Shown here in pieces: positions 42,697-54,001 of a DNA stretch of 64,000 nt. Below the pieces are notes generated by a model. The model worked only from the letters and a program-made list of their open reading frames with translations, was not told the DNA's origin and did no database searches. Made by a program: the position numbers and the translations under genes. Every line of letters starts with the position of its first letter. Position 1 is the first letter of the stretch. Source of the stretch: Skeletonema tropicum (lineage: Eukaryota; Bacillariophyta; Thalassiosirophyceae; Thalassiosirales; Thalassiosiraceae); assembly GCA_037178625.1 (NCBI GenBank), contig CM074143.1, positions 992,001-1,056,000 on the forward strand. The letters are read 5' to 3'.

Positions 42697-45246
42697 TTAC
42701 TTTGACGCAAACAATTGTCCAATTAGGGAGTCAAGCTTGTTCGGAGGGTACTTGAGGTAGTTTTCCATGTTCTTCTTTGAGAATTTGATGCTGGCGTATC
42801 TGTCAAAGAAAGCCTTGTAGCGAGCCATGAAGACATTGCGAATATCATTCTGGAGTGTCTCTCTTAATTTGGGATCAATTACGGTGAAGGTTCTGTGAAC
42901 AAGATAGACCCGTTCGAAGTCTTCAATGAAACCAGAAAACCGACTCTTGATCAAACGGCCACTCTCTAAGGATAGAATATCTTTCTTGTCCTTGTAATTC
43001 AATTCTCTTTCATCAACCCTGGTTAAATGGTTGTTCAGAACTTCCCAAGAAGCAAGATACTTCGCCTTTTCACCCTCAAAAATCTTATTCATCTTCGATT
43101 GGAACCACGGTGCTTTGATGCGATAGTTTTCACCAGACTCGTCATTGATATGTTCGTACCCATCTGGCCCCAGCGAGTCCAGCAAGTAATACATGTTGTT
43201 CATCATGAACAAATGCGTCTTCACATGATTATCTGGATTTTCTTCGTTCTTGTAGTTTTGAGCCTTGCCCTGCAAACTAACAATTAATTGCTTGATCAAG
43301 AAACGGACGAAGATATCTATTTCACCAGCATCATCTCCCATACCTTCATCCCATGGCAAAGTACGTCGTTTCGAGACTGATTTGTAGGCACTGGCAAATG
43401 GGGATATCACGCGAATTGCATGGACAACGTCAGAACTAACCTTGGCCACGCGAGCATCCGTAGGGACGTGCCTGGTGCCTTCCAAGGGATCTAGCTGTAT
43501 GGATCTTGCCAGATTCTCAAGTGTCTTGGAACAATTCTTGACAGTGGAGCGATGCAAACTGATGCAAAGAGCAGATGCAATGGTCGATTCACCACTTCCT
43601 ATGCTTGCCAAATCACAAAGTCTTGACAAGGATGGTCCTAACATTCTCACCCCATCAACAATTCGTAGTCCTGCAGCAGCGGCTGACCCTGCCGCCCGAA
43701 TGTCCATCTCTGAGATGCCTGAACCAGCTCCACCATCGCCTACACTTCCAAGATTAATCGAGCATCCAGCCTCTCGAAGGAACGTGTACTCAACGAGATC
43801 CAATAATCGATCTACTGCTGCCGACACAACAAATGAATAGCATCCCGCAAGTGCACGTTGATATTGTGGCCCAGACTCGTCATGATGATGATTTGAAGAA
43901 GTTGGAGAGACAACACAGCGATACACAGACTTTTCACCAGAAACTACCACCATTGTATGCTCAATACAACGGACAGCATCACGTGCAGCAGAGTCCACGA
44001 TCTGAGCCAGTGCTATGGCAGAACCGGCCGATCCCTCCGGGGGCATCAATTTCTTTCGAGCAGTGCGCAGCTGACGACAATATCCATCGACGGACGCGTA
44101 GGCAACTGATCTCCTTGCCTCGCCATACGAATCTAGTTGAGGAAAACCAGTTTTCAACGATTGCATTGTCGATTGGGTATAATGTCCACTACCAACCTTT
44201 TCTGTTCGTAGTACCTTACCACCAGGTGGCAGGGAAGGCTCCGGAGGAGGAATGTGGGATGGCACACTAGGTGCAGATAACAAAAGACTAGTTCCATCCG
44301 AGTACATTCCACCCAAACACTCAAATATAGCACGTAATTCTCGAACTACCCGCGTCGACAACGGTAAATACTCTTCATATTCACCAACACTCTTCATAAG
44401 ATCACGATTCTGCAATGCCTCCTGAAGCCTTTCACGTGTCTTTGACGCAGTTTCCTCCGATCGTTCTGCAGCAGTAACTCTTGTCGACGAACGCCTTTGT
44501 GCTTGCGATTTTTTATTCGTATCAGGAGCGGGAGGGGCATCCACCTTCCTCCTAACAGCAGCACCAGCCCCAGTCAAATGTCCAGTCACCAATAACCCCA
44601 TGGCATCTACACCAATAAAATGAACACGTTCCAAATCTGCCATTGTATCTTTTGTAGATGTCCACTCCAACCGTTTGGCAAAGTATCCATGTGCATCTCG
44701 CACAATTTCCATTGCATCCGCACCCGCATACAATTCCTGCTCTGTCAACGGAGACATTGTATCACTCTCATGATTATTTTGCCGCGGTTTCAATAACGAC
44801 ATTGTGCCCTCTCCCCCACTTTTATTGCTACTCCCATCGACTAATCGTTTCATACTTGCTGGGAGCACCCCACCCCGTCCCTGACGTTCGGCGTGGAGTG
44901 CCACCTCCTTGCACGCCTCACGTGCCCCCCAGAACAAACGTTCGACTGCCGGTTCACAATCGGCAACTGTGTCGAATTTGTCACGTGCATCTTTCAATGC
45001 GCCCGAGGTCGATTGTAAATTGGAACTGGCCAATGCCAATAGTGCGGATGTTTCTGAGGCAGGGGAAGTTAGTGAGTCGAGATGACGAGAGCGACGGGAT
45101 AGACCATCGCAGGAGCTGCAAGCTGATTGGGAGGTAGCTGACATTGTTTGGAGGCTCGATGTTAAGGCGGCGATGTGGGAATGTTGAGAGGACTGGAGAG
45201 GGAGAGGGGGCAGGCCCTGTGGCATGGTTAGTGAGGCTGTCGTCAT
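42697..45246 (-). CDS. EXO70: Exocyst complex subunit Exo70
   Basis: A single frame of 849 residues. The C-terminal 250 residues carry the Exo70 helical-bundle signature: FLIKQLIVSLQGKAQNYK, LFMMNNMYYLLDSL, then KSRFSGFIEDFERVY, the FTVIDPKLRETLQNDI helix, YKAFFDRYASIKFSKKN and KYPPNKLDSLIGQLF at the end. Exo70 binds phosphoinositides and tethers secretory vesicles to the plasma membrane. The N-terminal 300 residues are less conserved, with Ser-rich and Gly-rich stretches and predicted helices. At 849 residues it is longer than the roughly 650 of animal and plant members, mainly in the middle. No intron is seen. Confidence 0.9.
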   Translation of the reverse strand: MTTASLTMPQGLPPLPLQSSQHSHIAALTSSLQTMSATSQSACSSCDGLSRRSRHLDSLTSPASETSALLALASSNLQSTSGALKDARDKFDTVADCEPAVERLFWGAREACKEVALHAERQGRGGVLPASMKRLVDGSSNKSGGEGTMSLLKPRQNNHESDTMSPLTEQELYAGADAMEIVRDAHGYFAKRLEWTSTKDTMADLERVHFIGVDAMGLLVTGHLTGAGAAVRRKVDAPPAPDTNKKSQAQRRSSTRVTAAERSEETASKTRERLQEALQNRDLMKSVGEYEEYLPLSTRVVRELRAIFECLGGMYSDGTSLLLSAPSVPSHIPPPEPSLPPGGKVLRTEKVGSGHYTQSTMQSLKTGFPQLDSYGEARRSVAYASVDGYCRQLRTARKKLMPPEGSAGSAIALAQIVDSAARDAVRCIEHTMVVVSGEKSVYRCVVSPTSSNHHHDESGPQYQRALAGCYSFVVSAAVDRLLDLVEYTFLREAGCSINLGSVGDGGAGSGISEMDIRAAGSAAAAGLRIVDGVRMLGPSLSRLCDLASIGSGESTIASALCISLHRSTVKNCSKTLENLARSIQLDPLEGTRHVPTDARVAKVSSDVVHAIRVISPFASAYKSVSKRRTLPWDEGMGDDAGEIDIFVRFLIKQLIVSLQGKAQNYKNEENPDNHVKTHLFMMNNMYYLLDSLGPDGYEHINDESGENYRIKAPWFQSKMNKIFEGEKAKYLASWEVLNNHLTRVDERELNYKDKKDILSLESGRLIKSRFSGFIEDFERVYLVHRTFTVIDPKLRETLQNDIRNVFMARYKAFFDRYASIKFSKKNMENYLKYPPNKLDSLIGQLFASK

Positions 45247-45416
45247 GGTGCTTCGCTGTTAAATAGAATGCAGTGTAGAACAGTTGTCAATGCATCTCTG
45301 CATAATTATTTGTGTCATGCATGTAGCATGGTCAAAGCATGTCTTTTTTGTTTTTTGGATCTTGAGTCAATTAAATAAAGCTATATTATTTTTGATGCGA
45401 CTTCAAAAATCAGCCA

Positions 45417-45423
45417 GCTTTGT

Positions 45424-45465
<42 letters not shown>

Positions 45466-45489
45466 TGTGTTCGATTCACAGACAAAGCA
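45417..45489 (+). tRNA. tRNA-Phe (GAA)
   Basis: A 73-nt cloverleaf with all stems paired: acceptor GCTTTGT/ACAAAGC with discriminator A, D stem GCTC/GAGC, anticodon stem TCAGA/TCTGA with loop CTGAAGA (anticodon GAA), and T stem CTGTG/CACAG with loop TTCGATT. No intron. A TTTTTT run directly downstream fits a Pol III terminator. Confidence 0.97.
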
Positions 45490-46461
45490 TTTTTTGCAGA
45501 ATTTTTGATTCTTGGTCTTGTGCAGTGGATGGATTTCATTTTGTTACATCGCACCATAAGTACATGCTTTATGTATTGAGAGAACGGTTAGTTGTTAGCC
45601 AGCGCACTGACAATTTTGCAGACGCAAGCAAGGATATTGTACCCAAGATCTAAATGAGTCACCTGGTTTTGGTTTTGGAGTTAGTTGGAGACTATTCCTT
45701 CCACAGTTACTCATCTGAACGTAGAGGAAGCGAAGTGGAACAATGTTACATCGCAACATCATTGCCTACAAATGTCTACTTCCACATGCCCAAACTACGA
45801 TTGTAAGAAGAAGAGTCTTTAGAGCAGGTGGAACTGAAACTAATCAATTGAATTGACTCATGGTGCATTCCAGTGACCTACCGTGCATATTATAAGTACA
45901 CAGTAGTGTTGAAGCTTATGTATCGTACCTCACATTGCTCATAAATACACTCGATCCCCCTACACCCACAATAGATGCAAAATACAATGCATACTCATGC
46001 TTGTTGTTGCTGCAAACAAGAGCATTGTAGCCTCTATCTTCTCTGAGAGAGAGCTACCATAAGGAAGCCACCAACCGCCACTCTCCGGAGAGTTCTAGGT
46101 ACCCACTACTTCTACTTACATCATTCATACCCTTTATTTAGCATACTTGTATCTCTTTGACTTATTTACCTTCAAGACACTCACCAAAAAACCAAAAAAA
46201 ACACGATGTTGTCGCGATGCAACGGCCGGCGGGAGTCACCTGTGCTACGAACATGTAATGAGTAATGAATCATGGACGTTCCCTTGAAAGAGCTGTGTGT
46301 GCTGTATCATAGTCTGAGAACAGCTACTACTCTAACAAACCAATGACTCTTCTGAACTCAAAATTGCCTGAATAGACGTGACAAAGTCTCACTCTTTCAA
46401 TCCTTGGGTACATTTAAATTTGTATCGTCAGAAAGCAGTGCTTTAGGAAGACGTTATCGAC
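45490..46461. other. Intergenic, 5' flank of the large disordered-protein gene
   Basis: The Pol III T-run follows the tRNA. The rest has no supported gene or repeat. Confidence 0.45.
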
Positions 46462-49400
46462 ATGCAATATTCCTACAAACGAACAAGTCCACCTTCCGGT
46501 CAAACATACACGTCTTCTTCTGCCGGCATGGATGGATTTCCGTCCGCTTCGTTTGCATCATCAACTCATAATCATCACAGCAACAGTCCTAATAATGCTG
46601 CATTTTCAGTAACAAGAAACAATCATACTGTTCGAACCAACAACGAGCCGACATCTGCAATAATGGTCGGCGATAGATGGGGTGGCGGTAGTAGAGTCTC
46701 ATCGTCGTCTATTCCAACAAGTCAAAATCATGATAGAATCGCTGCTGCATTAGCAGTTGCTACAAATCGGGAACCACCAGCACCAACAGCAGCAGCAGCA
46801 GCAGCACCAGCCCCGAAGCTCAGAGATCAACAAATATTTCGTCGGTCGGGAGTTGGCACCTCCTTCTCACGATCATTTGATAGCAGCAGCAATACTAGTG
46901 GTAGAGGGAGAAGCAATGACCAGATTATTAGACCAGACAATAAACCGCCATCGCCGCCTAAAAGCAATAATAATACTGCTGTCAACAACAACAACATGGG
47001 AGGCACCTATCCGCTATACGATGCTGCCCGTCAGTACAACACACCTCCTCGACAAACAGTGGTTGCGCAACAGTCATCTTCTAGTTCACGGGGGGGAAAT
47101 CTCCTTCCTAACAGAGTGCCACCACCGACAACATCTGATAGTCGAATAATCAGCCAATCATCATCGAGCAAGTCGAAATTCCAACCATCAATAGCTACTG
47201 CCAGATCTCAAAGATCATCACCATCCAAGTCTTCAGTGGCGAATAATTCCAACAACACTACAACCTCATCCTCTTCTCATCATCCGCAATCATCATCATC
47301 ATTATCGACTACAACACCATCAGCAACACCACTATTGCGCAATAGATCTGGAATGGTGAATAAGTTGAAAGCTGGGATAGAAAAAAAGTTGAGTTCAATG
47401 CAACAACAACAACAACAACAAACTAGTACTAATCCATCACCATTGGAAATTGCAAAGTCGAAATTGAAACAAACGATGGGTGTTCAGTTCAATATGCCAC
47501 CTCCATCATCTCAACAACAACAACAAACACAACATCATCAGCAGATGATGTCAGCTAGAACAAACGTTGGAAATGCAACAACAACAACGATTGATGATCC
47601 AGATGATGATTATGCAACTTCAAATTTTTACCCCACTACAATATCACCATCAAGATCAAATGTTCATTCGGATGTCACTGGATTTTCTGTAGAATCATCT
47701 TCCTACAATGCAGCAGTCAGATGGCCCGGTACAGTTGACAAACGTGGACGTGCATTTGTAATGGAGCCAAGTTATAGTGAAAGTGAGGAGGAGGTGGATG
47801 AATCCAACAACAACAACTCTCATCATCATCATCAGCAGAGGAATAGTCATAGTACGACATTGAATACTGGCTTGTTCCCTTCTCAACAGTATCGACCATC
47901 GGCCGAAAATAATCCTCATCCGTCACAGTTGATGTTTCCTACTACTGCAGTGGCGGGAGCAAGTCGCAAGCCATCATTTGATGGTGGTGACGACTCGGCG
48001 ATAGCCGAGCTAGAAGCATGGATGTCAGGAGGTGGTGGTGATGGTGATAGCATTGCATTTACCGTTACGGATCAAAATAATAACAATGACGATGACGATG
48101 ATGGAAGAAGAGTTGAAGAAGAAGAAGAACGGAAGAGTAGTGGTCCAGTTGATCTTGATGAGCAATATGCGCGCCGATTTGATAGAAGAACCGACGGTGA
48201 CTCTGGATGGAGAAATGGGAGACATCATGCAACAACAACAACAACAACATTGCTGGAGGAAATTTCGGAAACCAAGACTGCTGCTAATGTTTTTTTGGAG
48301 GCAATGTCTACTGCTAATAGTTCTTCTTCAGTGAGGCAAACAACACCGAAAATCAATCCTCTTCGACCTCCAGCTTGTGATGTTGGTACAAATAATGGTT
48401 TTATGCGACAATCTGGCACGAAGTCATCTTTCAAAACTCCTTCACCTACAAAAAGATCTTCACCTACAAAAAGAATGGACAACGAGGAAGCTAGACGCCT
48501 TGGCATCGATATTAGTGGCAGTGAGAAACGAGTCCTAGCCGCTGGCATGAGACTATCACCAGATAGAGCCGCTTCCAATAAAAATGTGGACACTGAAAAC
48601 TCAAGAGACGACAATAATTCATTCTTACCGCAACAATACCAATCAGGACATCAACAAATAATGACTGAAGAAGCGCTTCGAAGTTTAGATAGTCGAAATG
48701 CACCGCCTAGAGACGGAGCATCAATGAATTTCCGTGGATACAGTGGCTTCCTAGATAAGACGAAGGATGTGCCAAATCTTATGGACGATGAATCTGTGGC
48801 AAGCACGTCTCTTGATACTGCTGCCTACTCTGTTGATGGTAACCGCAATACAAGTATGGGTTTAGTATTACCTTCAATTACAGAGGCATCCCGGAATACC
48901 CTCAGGTCGTCACCGCCCTCATCGAATTTTGACACTGAATCTGATGTATTTGATGGATTGCAGACTGAAGCACAGCGAACTGATTTCTTCCCACAACAAC
49001 GACAGAAAAGTGAGAATACCTTTTCAAATCATACAAATGGATCTGCTCATCAGACATTTGATGCTTTCCCCGATGACCAATTCGAACAATTCTCAACGGA
49101 ATTCAATCCTTTTGCTGCTCATCGGGAATCTGGTGGCGGTATAAACAATGCTGGATTTGGTGCAGATTTCGTGGACCCTTCCTTGGATATTTCTTCTCTA
49201 CATGCCGAAGATTCTGAATCTGATTATGAGAGTGTTCCAGACCTTTCAATATATTATGTTGACCCTGATCTAGTACGGAAAATGGTACGGGCTTTTCGCA
49301 AAATCTGCACGTCGCAAATGGAGATCAATAGTTCGAATGATATGTTGACAGAATTTGAAAGCCTAGTCGACACAAAAAAGGCATTTGCTCTGTTTGAGAT

Positions 49401-50715
49401 GAGGAGTCGAATTATGGAGACTGATATTGACCGAGGTTTAGAGCGAAGGGGTGGAACGAATGTCGTGGATGATATTGTTTTGACTCCTTACTTCCAAGCG
49501 GCGCATAGAGTTCGAGATGCGGTTATCGTTAGCAAAGCATGGAGAGATGGTGCTACACCGAAAGATGTAGTTACCGCTCATTTGCTCACACGCCGATCGG
49601 CCAAAGCATATTCTGTACCAAGACTCATTGAGCGAATTCGACGTCCGAATAATCCTTTTTACAAACAATACTGGCTGGAGGAAGTGCACTGGCTTGATGA
49701 TACAGATTTCATGATGATGAGATGTCAATCACTTGATGCTGGTACCATGAAGGGGTTTGAGATGTTTACAATTGGTGATTGCCAAAGTATCTTGCTGAAG
49801 ATGACAAGCGATAACGCAACCGTAAGTGCCTTTCTGGATGACATTGTGGGTATGCTCTTTACTTTGTGCAAATGCTTACCTAACCTTCCTCAAACTTGGA
49901 TCTTTCAGGAACTTCGACGAGAGCTGAAATCAGCAATGATACGCCAAATACAAGCAGAAGAACTAATGCAAGCGGAAATTGATCTAGATGGCGATGAAAA
50001 TGTAGTGGCTGAAGCAGAACATCTCTTTCGAAAAGCAACTCATGAGGTCAAAAATCTGTCTATGAAACTTGTACTCGCAGACAAGGCATTCACATTAGTG
50101 AGAAGCCGAATGGAGAAGTTGGTCAAGACAATAGAATCTCTTCTTGTGCAAATGGAAGACAACGCAGACTCACAAGAAGGCTCAGTTCCATCAATTCTCG
50201 CAGAGGATGACGACCCATATGACAATAACAACTCACGCAGTAGACGAGAGGACGAAGAAAAACAAAAACTTGAGGAAAGAGCGAAAAGGGCCGAGCTCAG
50301 CACCGAAGTTGCTGTGAGAGAGGCTTTATTAGCGAAACAAGAAGCTGAAAAGGTGAAGACCGAGAAGCAACAAGAGATTGACCTTCTGAAAGAAAAACTG
50401 GCGCATATGGAATCAAAATCAATAGTACTGGCCAACTCTGAGAACCAGCGTTTAGTCGCACAAGGTAAATCGTATCTGGATAAGCTTGATGCCAAGTCAA
50501 TCATAGAGAGCTCATTTGACCGAGAGCCAGAGGGGGCTAGAGCTGCCGCAAAGAGTAGGCTGAAACAAAAGTTTCGTGAAAGACAAGCTGCAGCTAAGCC
50601 TGGATTAGATCATCGCGACAGCAGTAACAATGCACAGCAGCTGAACGGAGAAGAATTTTATCAGCATCTCGATTTCTATTCAAGGTCACTGAAGTCAGTG
50701 TCCACTAAAAAGTGA
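46462..50715 (+). CDS. Large low-complexity protein with helical C-terminal domain, function unknown
   Basis: The frame from the ATG at 46462 reads 1417 residues straight through. A strong intron lies inside it (49822-49908: GTAAGTGCC donor, TTACCTAAC branch, TTTCAG acceptor), giving 1388 residues when spliced. The intron is 87 nt with no stop, so retention would add 29 residues in frame. Residues 1-900 are Ser, Asn, Gln, Pro and His-rich with CAA/CAT/AAT repeats and are probably disordered. From about residue 930 a folded helical region follows (PDLSIYYVDPDLVRKMVRAF, HRVRDAVIVSKAWRDGATPK, RRPNNPFYKQYWLEEVHWLDD). A coiled coil (EEKQKLEERAKRAELSTEVA to KLAHMES) precedes the end. I do not recognise a family. 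Cytoskeletal or scaffold proteins often look like this, but that is only a guess. Confidence 0.75.
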   Translation: MQYSYKRTSPPSGQTYTSSSAGMDGFPSASFASSTHNHHSNSPNNAAFSVTRNNHTVRTNNEPTSAIMVGDRWGGGSRVSSSSIPTSQNHDRIAAALAVATNREPPAPTAAAAAAPAPKLRDQQIFRRSGVGTSFSRSFDSSSNTSGRGRSNDQIIRPDNKPPSPPKSNNNTAVNNNNMGGTYPLYDAARQYNTPPRQTVVAQQSSSSSRGGNLLPNRVPPPTTSDSRIISQSSSSKSKFQPSIATARSQRSSPSKSSVANNSNNTTTSSSSHHPQSSSSLSTTTPSATPLLRNRSGMVNKLKAGIEKKLSSMQQQQQQQTSTNPSPLEIAKSKLKQTMGVQFNMPPPSSQQQQQTQHHQQMMSARTNVGNATTTTIDDPDDDYATSNFYPTTISPSRSNVHSDVTGFSVESSSYNAAVRWPGTVDKRGRAFVMEPSYSESEEEVDESNNNNSHHHHQQRNSHSTTLNTGLFPSQQYRPSAENNPHPSQLMFPTTAVAGASRKPSFDGGDDSAIAELEAWMSGGGGDGDSIAFTVTDQNNNNDDDDDGRRVEEEEERKSSGPVDLDEQYARRFDRRTDGDSGWRNGRHHATTTTTTLLEEISETKTAANVFLEAMSTANSSSSVRQTTPKINPLRPPACDVGTNNGFMRQSGTKSSFKTPSPTKRSSPTKRMDNEEARRLGIDISGSEKRVLAAGMRLSPDRAASNKNVDTENSRDDNNSFLPQQYQSGHQQIMTEEALRSLDSRNAPPRDGASMNFRGYSGFLDKTKDVPNLMDDESVASTSLDTAAYSVDGNRNTSMGLVLPSITEASRNTLRSSPPSSNFDTESDVFDGLQTEAQRTDFFPQQRQKSENTFSNHTNGSAHQTFDAFPDDQFEQFSTEFNPFAAHRESGGGINNAGFGADFVDPSLDISSLHAEDSESDYESVPDLSIYYVDPDLVRKMVRAFRKICTSQMEINSSNDMLTEFESLVDTKKAFALFEMRSRIMETDIDRGLERRGGTNVVDDIVLTPYFQAAHRVRDAVIVSKAWRDGATPKDVVTAHLLTRRSAKAYSVPRLIERIRRPNNPFYKQYWLEEVHWLDDTDFMMMRCQSLDAGTMKGFEMFTIGDCQSILLKMTSDNATVSAFLDDIVGMLFTLCKCLPNLPQTWIFQELRRELKSAMIRQIQAEELMQAEIDLDGDENVVAEAEHLFRKATHEVKNLSMKLVLADKAFTLVRSRMEKLVKTIESLLVQMEDNADSQEGSVPSILAEDDDPYDNNNSRSRREDEEKQKLEERAKRAELSTEVAVREALLAKQEAEKVKTEKQQEIDLLKEKLAHMESKSIVLANSENQRLVAQGKSYLDKLDAKSIIESSFDREPEGARAAAKSRLKQKFRERQAAAKPGLDHRDSSNNAQQLNGEEFYQHLDFYSRSLKSVSTKK

Positions 50716-53392
50716 ATTTGATGAGTTGATGTTTTGCTATTTGGAAGTTGAGCAATCACTTTTTGCATGGAAGTATGTTAGAGTATGGTAAGCTAATTGT
50801 ATTTGTTTCCAGCTACTTTTGTGAGCTATTGCTTATCATCTAGGAAGTGCATAGACTTCACGAATGAGAGCGGAGAACTTCCCAATCTCCAGGCAGACAA
50901 GAGAGGAGGATGGATGCATGTTCGCGTTTATGAGACTTCCAAAATGAATGCCATTAGAGTATCTTACATGAGATGTCTTCTAATTGATCCGGACAATGCA
51001 CCAGTACTCAAAGCATGAGCATGGCAGGATCGGATACAATTATGAATATCATGGATGGAGTGTGGAGTGCAGAAGAAAAAATGGCTTGAATAGTTATTCT
51101 ACTGTGAAAGTTATACGTAGGAATTAGTATGTAGGTACCAGTTACTGTCACACAGACAAAATAAACTGATCTTTCTCGAGTAGGGTAAAATAGGCTTTGA
51201 AAACCACTTTTGAAGTAGAGGAGTGCAAAAATATTTATTTTGGGCTTCGACACGCCACTCTACTCATTCCGACGTGTGGCGTGACGAAAAGAATTTTCGA
51301 AAAATTCCTTCTGGAAGCTACAAAAAGTGGTTTTCAAACTTTTGCTCGACTTTTGAAAGCAAACGTACGGTACAGCTGTCTTCAGCTCATCGCGGATCCC
51401 CATAGAATTTAATTCCTACCGTTAAAATACCGTTAAAATATACCATTGACTCGACTCATCTCCCATCTCCCATCAAAACACAAAACACAACATCTTCACC
51501 ATGATAGTAATATATTTCACTCACATAGTCCGGTAGCAGCAGCTCGCAACAGAAATACAAAACAACAAATTCATCCTTTGGCAACAAATAGAAATACTAT
51601 CGGCTTCATATTCGATATATATCAGAGTCTCTTACCCAACCGCTGCTGAGAAACTCTTGCCACCGTCACGTCCCAAAAATCGTGTACGTCTCGTACCATC
51701 GCCACCCTTCGAAGACTTATTTTAGGCCATGATAAAAAACACAATAATGCAGTGAGATCATCCCTGACTTAGCGGTGATATGAAAGATGAGTATATATGT
51801 AATCGAGGAGTATAAATCGCCGGCCTTGAGGATGCAACAAAAATGATTTGACACAAGTTGCGTTGTCGATGATAAATGCAATTTTTGGGTATTTACCTCT
51901 TCTGGAGTATGGCACCGCCGCAGCAAATCGATCATGGAATGAATGAAGAATGTTTTCATTCGTTACGCTACCGCCGATAATGAATATGATCTTGATTGCT
52001 TCGTTCTATTTTGTAAGCTTTATGAGGTTACATCATGATGATGAATGTGTAGTGATGTAATGACGAGACACAACAACTCTGATTCAAAAGACGAACAATA
52101 ACAAACCCAGCACCCATCCAACAATCCATAGGTGTAATGTGATCGACAAGCAATGCAATTATATATCTTGGCAAGTTGATTGAACATATTTTTGTGTCGC
52201 CAGAATCCATTGCAAGTACAAACCCAATGAATGTAGGCATCAACTGTTACATAAATGACTCAAAAGACAGAAGTACTACAGCAGCACCATACTGACGAAT
52301 GCAAATGAAGAAACCAACACGCGACAAGATATAGACATCTATGAATTTGGCGGCCTTGTGACGATATTATTTCAGAACGTATAAATGATACTACTCATCG
52401 CATGCTGTTTAAAGATAATATGTTGTATATATGGATCGAAATGAAAATGTAATGAGTTTCTCCAAGCTGTTGCTATCACTCAATTTAAATATCACATTAC
52501 CATTGTATTACTCTTCATTATCGGCACATTATTTCTAAACAGTTTCACAGTCCACTTCTCTTTGAGCGCATGTTTGCTGGTTGCTTCGTCCAGGATGGAC
52601 TCATCTCCAATCTCCAAGTCTTGCTCACATGCCGTGAATTGTTGCAAGTCGCCCACATTGATCGCCTAATGATAAGTCTGATCTCGTAGAGCCTCGTGTA
52701 ACTTTCATAAATGAATCAGCATGGTCTGCAGTAATATCAATGCCGTCGGCAATGAATGATATTATTAAATTGAAGCATAACATCTGGACTTGATCCCAAT
52801 TCGCGAGCGGAGAGTCATCTCTATAGCTAAATTCCTCTATGCTGATCAAAACATCAATTGACCGCTAGTCGTATTACTCTTGTTGGGATTTTATTTATCA
52901 CAGACTTCCACAATGCATTGGTACATAGATCTGCCTCTATCCGAGAATGCCTCCTCCAACAATAATGTCATTGACTGTCGTTTCAACAAAGAGCTACACT
53001 CAAGACTTCTGAAGATTAGCAATTGTGTTGTCGGCTGCACAAGCACGATAATGTTATACTGCTATCGGTTGATGAGGTGTCCAACTTGATCTGCTGTATC
53101 AGCAGTGTTGGGGCGTTGATTCTTCAGTACTATGTGAGACTATACTTATCGCGACGGAGATGAATATTTTGACTGGCTATCTTACTCGTATTTCTGCCGC
53201 CAAAACCTGCTGATCAAGGCAGAGATCACGAAATCATGACTCGCTGTAGTAATAGGACGTCGTCTACCGAGTTGAGAGCACAATACATGTATTAAGACTC
53301 GCCATACTCCATTGATGTTGATATGTGGTTGTCGCTGGAGGTGATGTCGATGTGTGCTTCAGAATTTTTATCACCGTCACCCATGTTTGAGG
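50716..53392. other. Intergenic, 2.7 kb, one foldback element
   Basis: Only short shadow frames. Apart from the hairpin at 51196-51338 nothing is recognisable. Confidence 0.45.
51196..51338. repeat. Foldback (long imperfect palindrome)
   Basis: Outer arms TTTGAAAACCACTTTT (51196-51211) and its exact inverse (51323-51338), plus inner arms TTCGACACGCCAC (51246-51258) against GTGGCGTGACGAA (51276-51288), one mismatch. The whole segment can fold into one hairpin with a 17-nt loop. It could be a small foldback MITE. No clear target duplication is visible. Confidence 0.75.
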
Positions 53393-53469
53393 TTCTTCGC
53401 CATCCCTAAAGGTTTAATCAAATCTAAACATATAGTTGAACTCAATTAGTGCGTAGGGATGGCGAAGAA
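53393..53469. repeat. Perfect 16-bp inverted repeat with 45-nt loop
   Basis: TTCTTCGCCATCCCTA at 53393-53408 and its exact inverse at 53454-53469. The surroundings are intergenic. It may be a remnant of a small element. Confidence 0.85.
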
Positions 53470-53676
53470 TCCGACATCTCATGTGTAGGAGGCGCCGGAA
53501 TTTGGCCATGGTTGTCATCATTTTGTGTGAAGAGGTGCTCGATGAGGGATGAGTTGAGGGAAATCGGCCCAAGTGATTTTCATAAGACTCATTACGTCAT
53601 TTGTACCAAACCTATAAGTACGTAGGAAATTGGAAACTTGAATGAAAGTCCGCAATCTCGTGAAGACAGCTGTACT

Positions 53677-53833
53677 TATGATCTTGGCAATCTTGGTTTT
53701 CCTTTCACGTTTGGTGACTTAACACCAGAAGGTGTTGGTGGTACTGCTGCAGAATCTCAGAAGGTGAAAATGGATCAGATGGCGTGTTGGCATAACAGCC
53801 CTTTCCTTACACACATGTGCAAGAAGGAGAAAA
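53677..53833 (+). repeat. Truncated copy of a transposase-like coding fragment
   Basis: A 157-bp segment nearly identical to 60665-60821 (two or three mismatches seen). It encodes YDLGNLGFPFTFGDLTPEG and the following MACWHNSPFLTHMCKKEK. In this copy the homology stops after AAGGAGAAAA, and CGTGTTGGCATAACAGCCC from inside the segment is repeated directly after it. This copy is a dead fragment. Confidence 0.8.
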
Positions 53834-53937
53834 GCGTGTTGGCATAACAGCCCAATGAGATTTTGCAAATACCGTGCAACGTCTCTTGCGTGGGATGGAT
53901 GGAGAGTCTGCCGCGCGCGGTCTGCCCACGACAACGT

Positions 53938-54001
53938 GACACACTCTACCACCCCGTTGTACACACTCTACCCACCCCTTGTACACACTCTACCCACACC
54001 C
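53938..54001. repeat. Minisatellite, three 21-22 bp units
   Basis: GTACACACTCTACCCACCCC-type units at 53938, 53959 and 53981 with small changes between them. Non-coding. Confidence 0.8.

Noticed and set aside
48025..48334. Small frames inside the large disordered-protein gene
   Set aside because: Shadows of CAA/GAT-type low-complexity codons in other frames.
50797..51018. 73-residue frame after the large disordered-protein gene
   Set aside because: No motif; most likely 3' untranslated or intergenic sequence.
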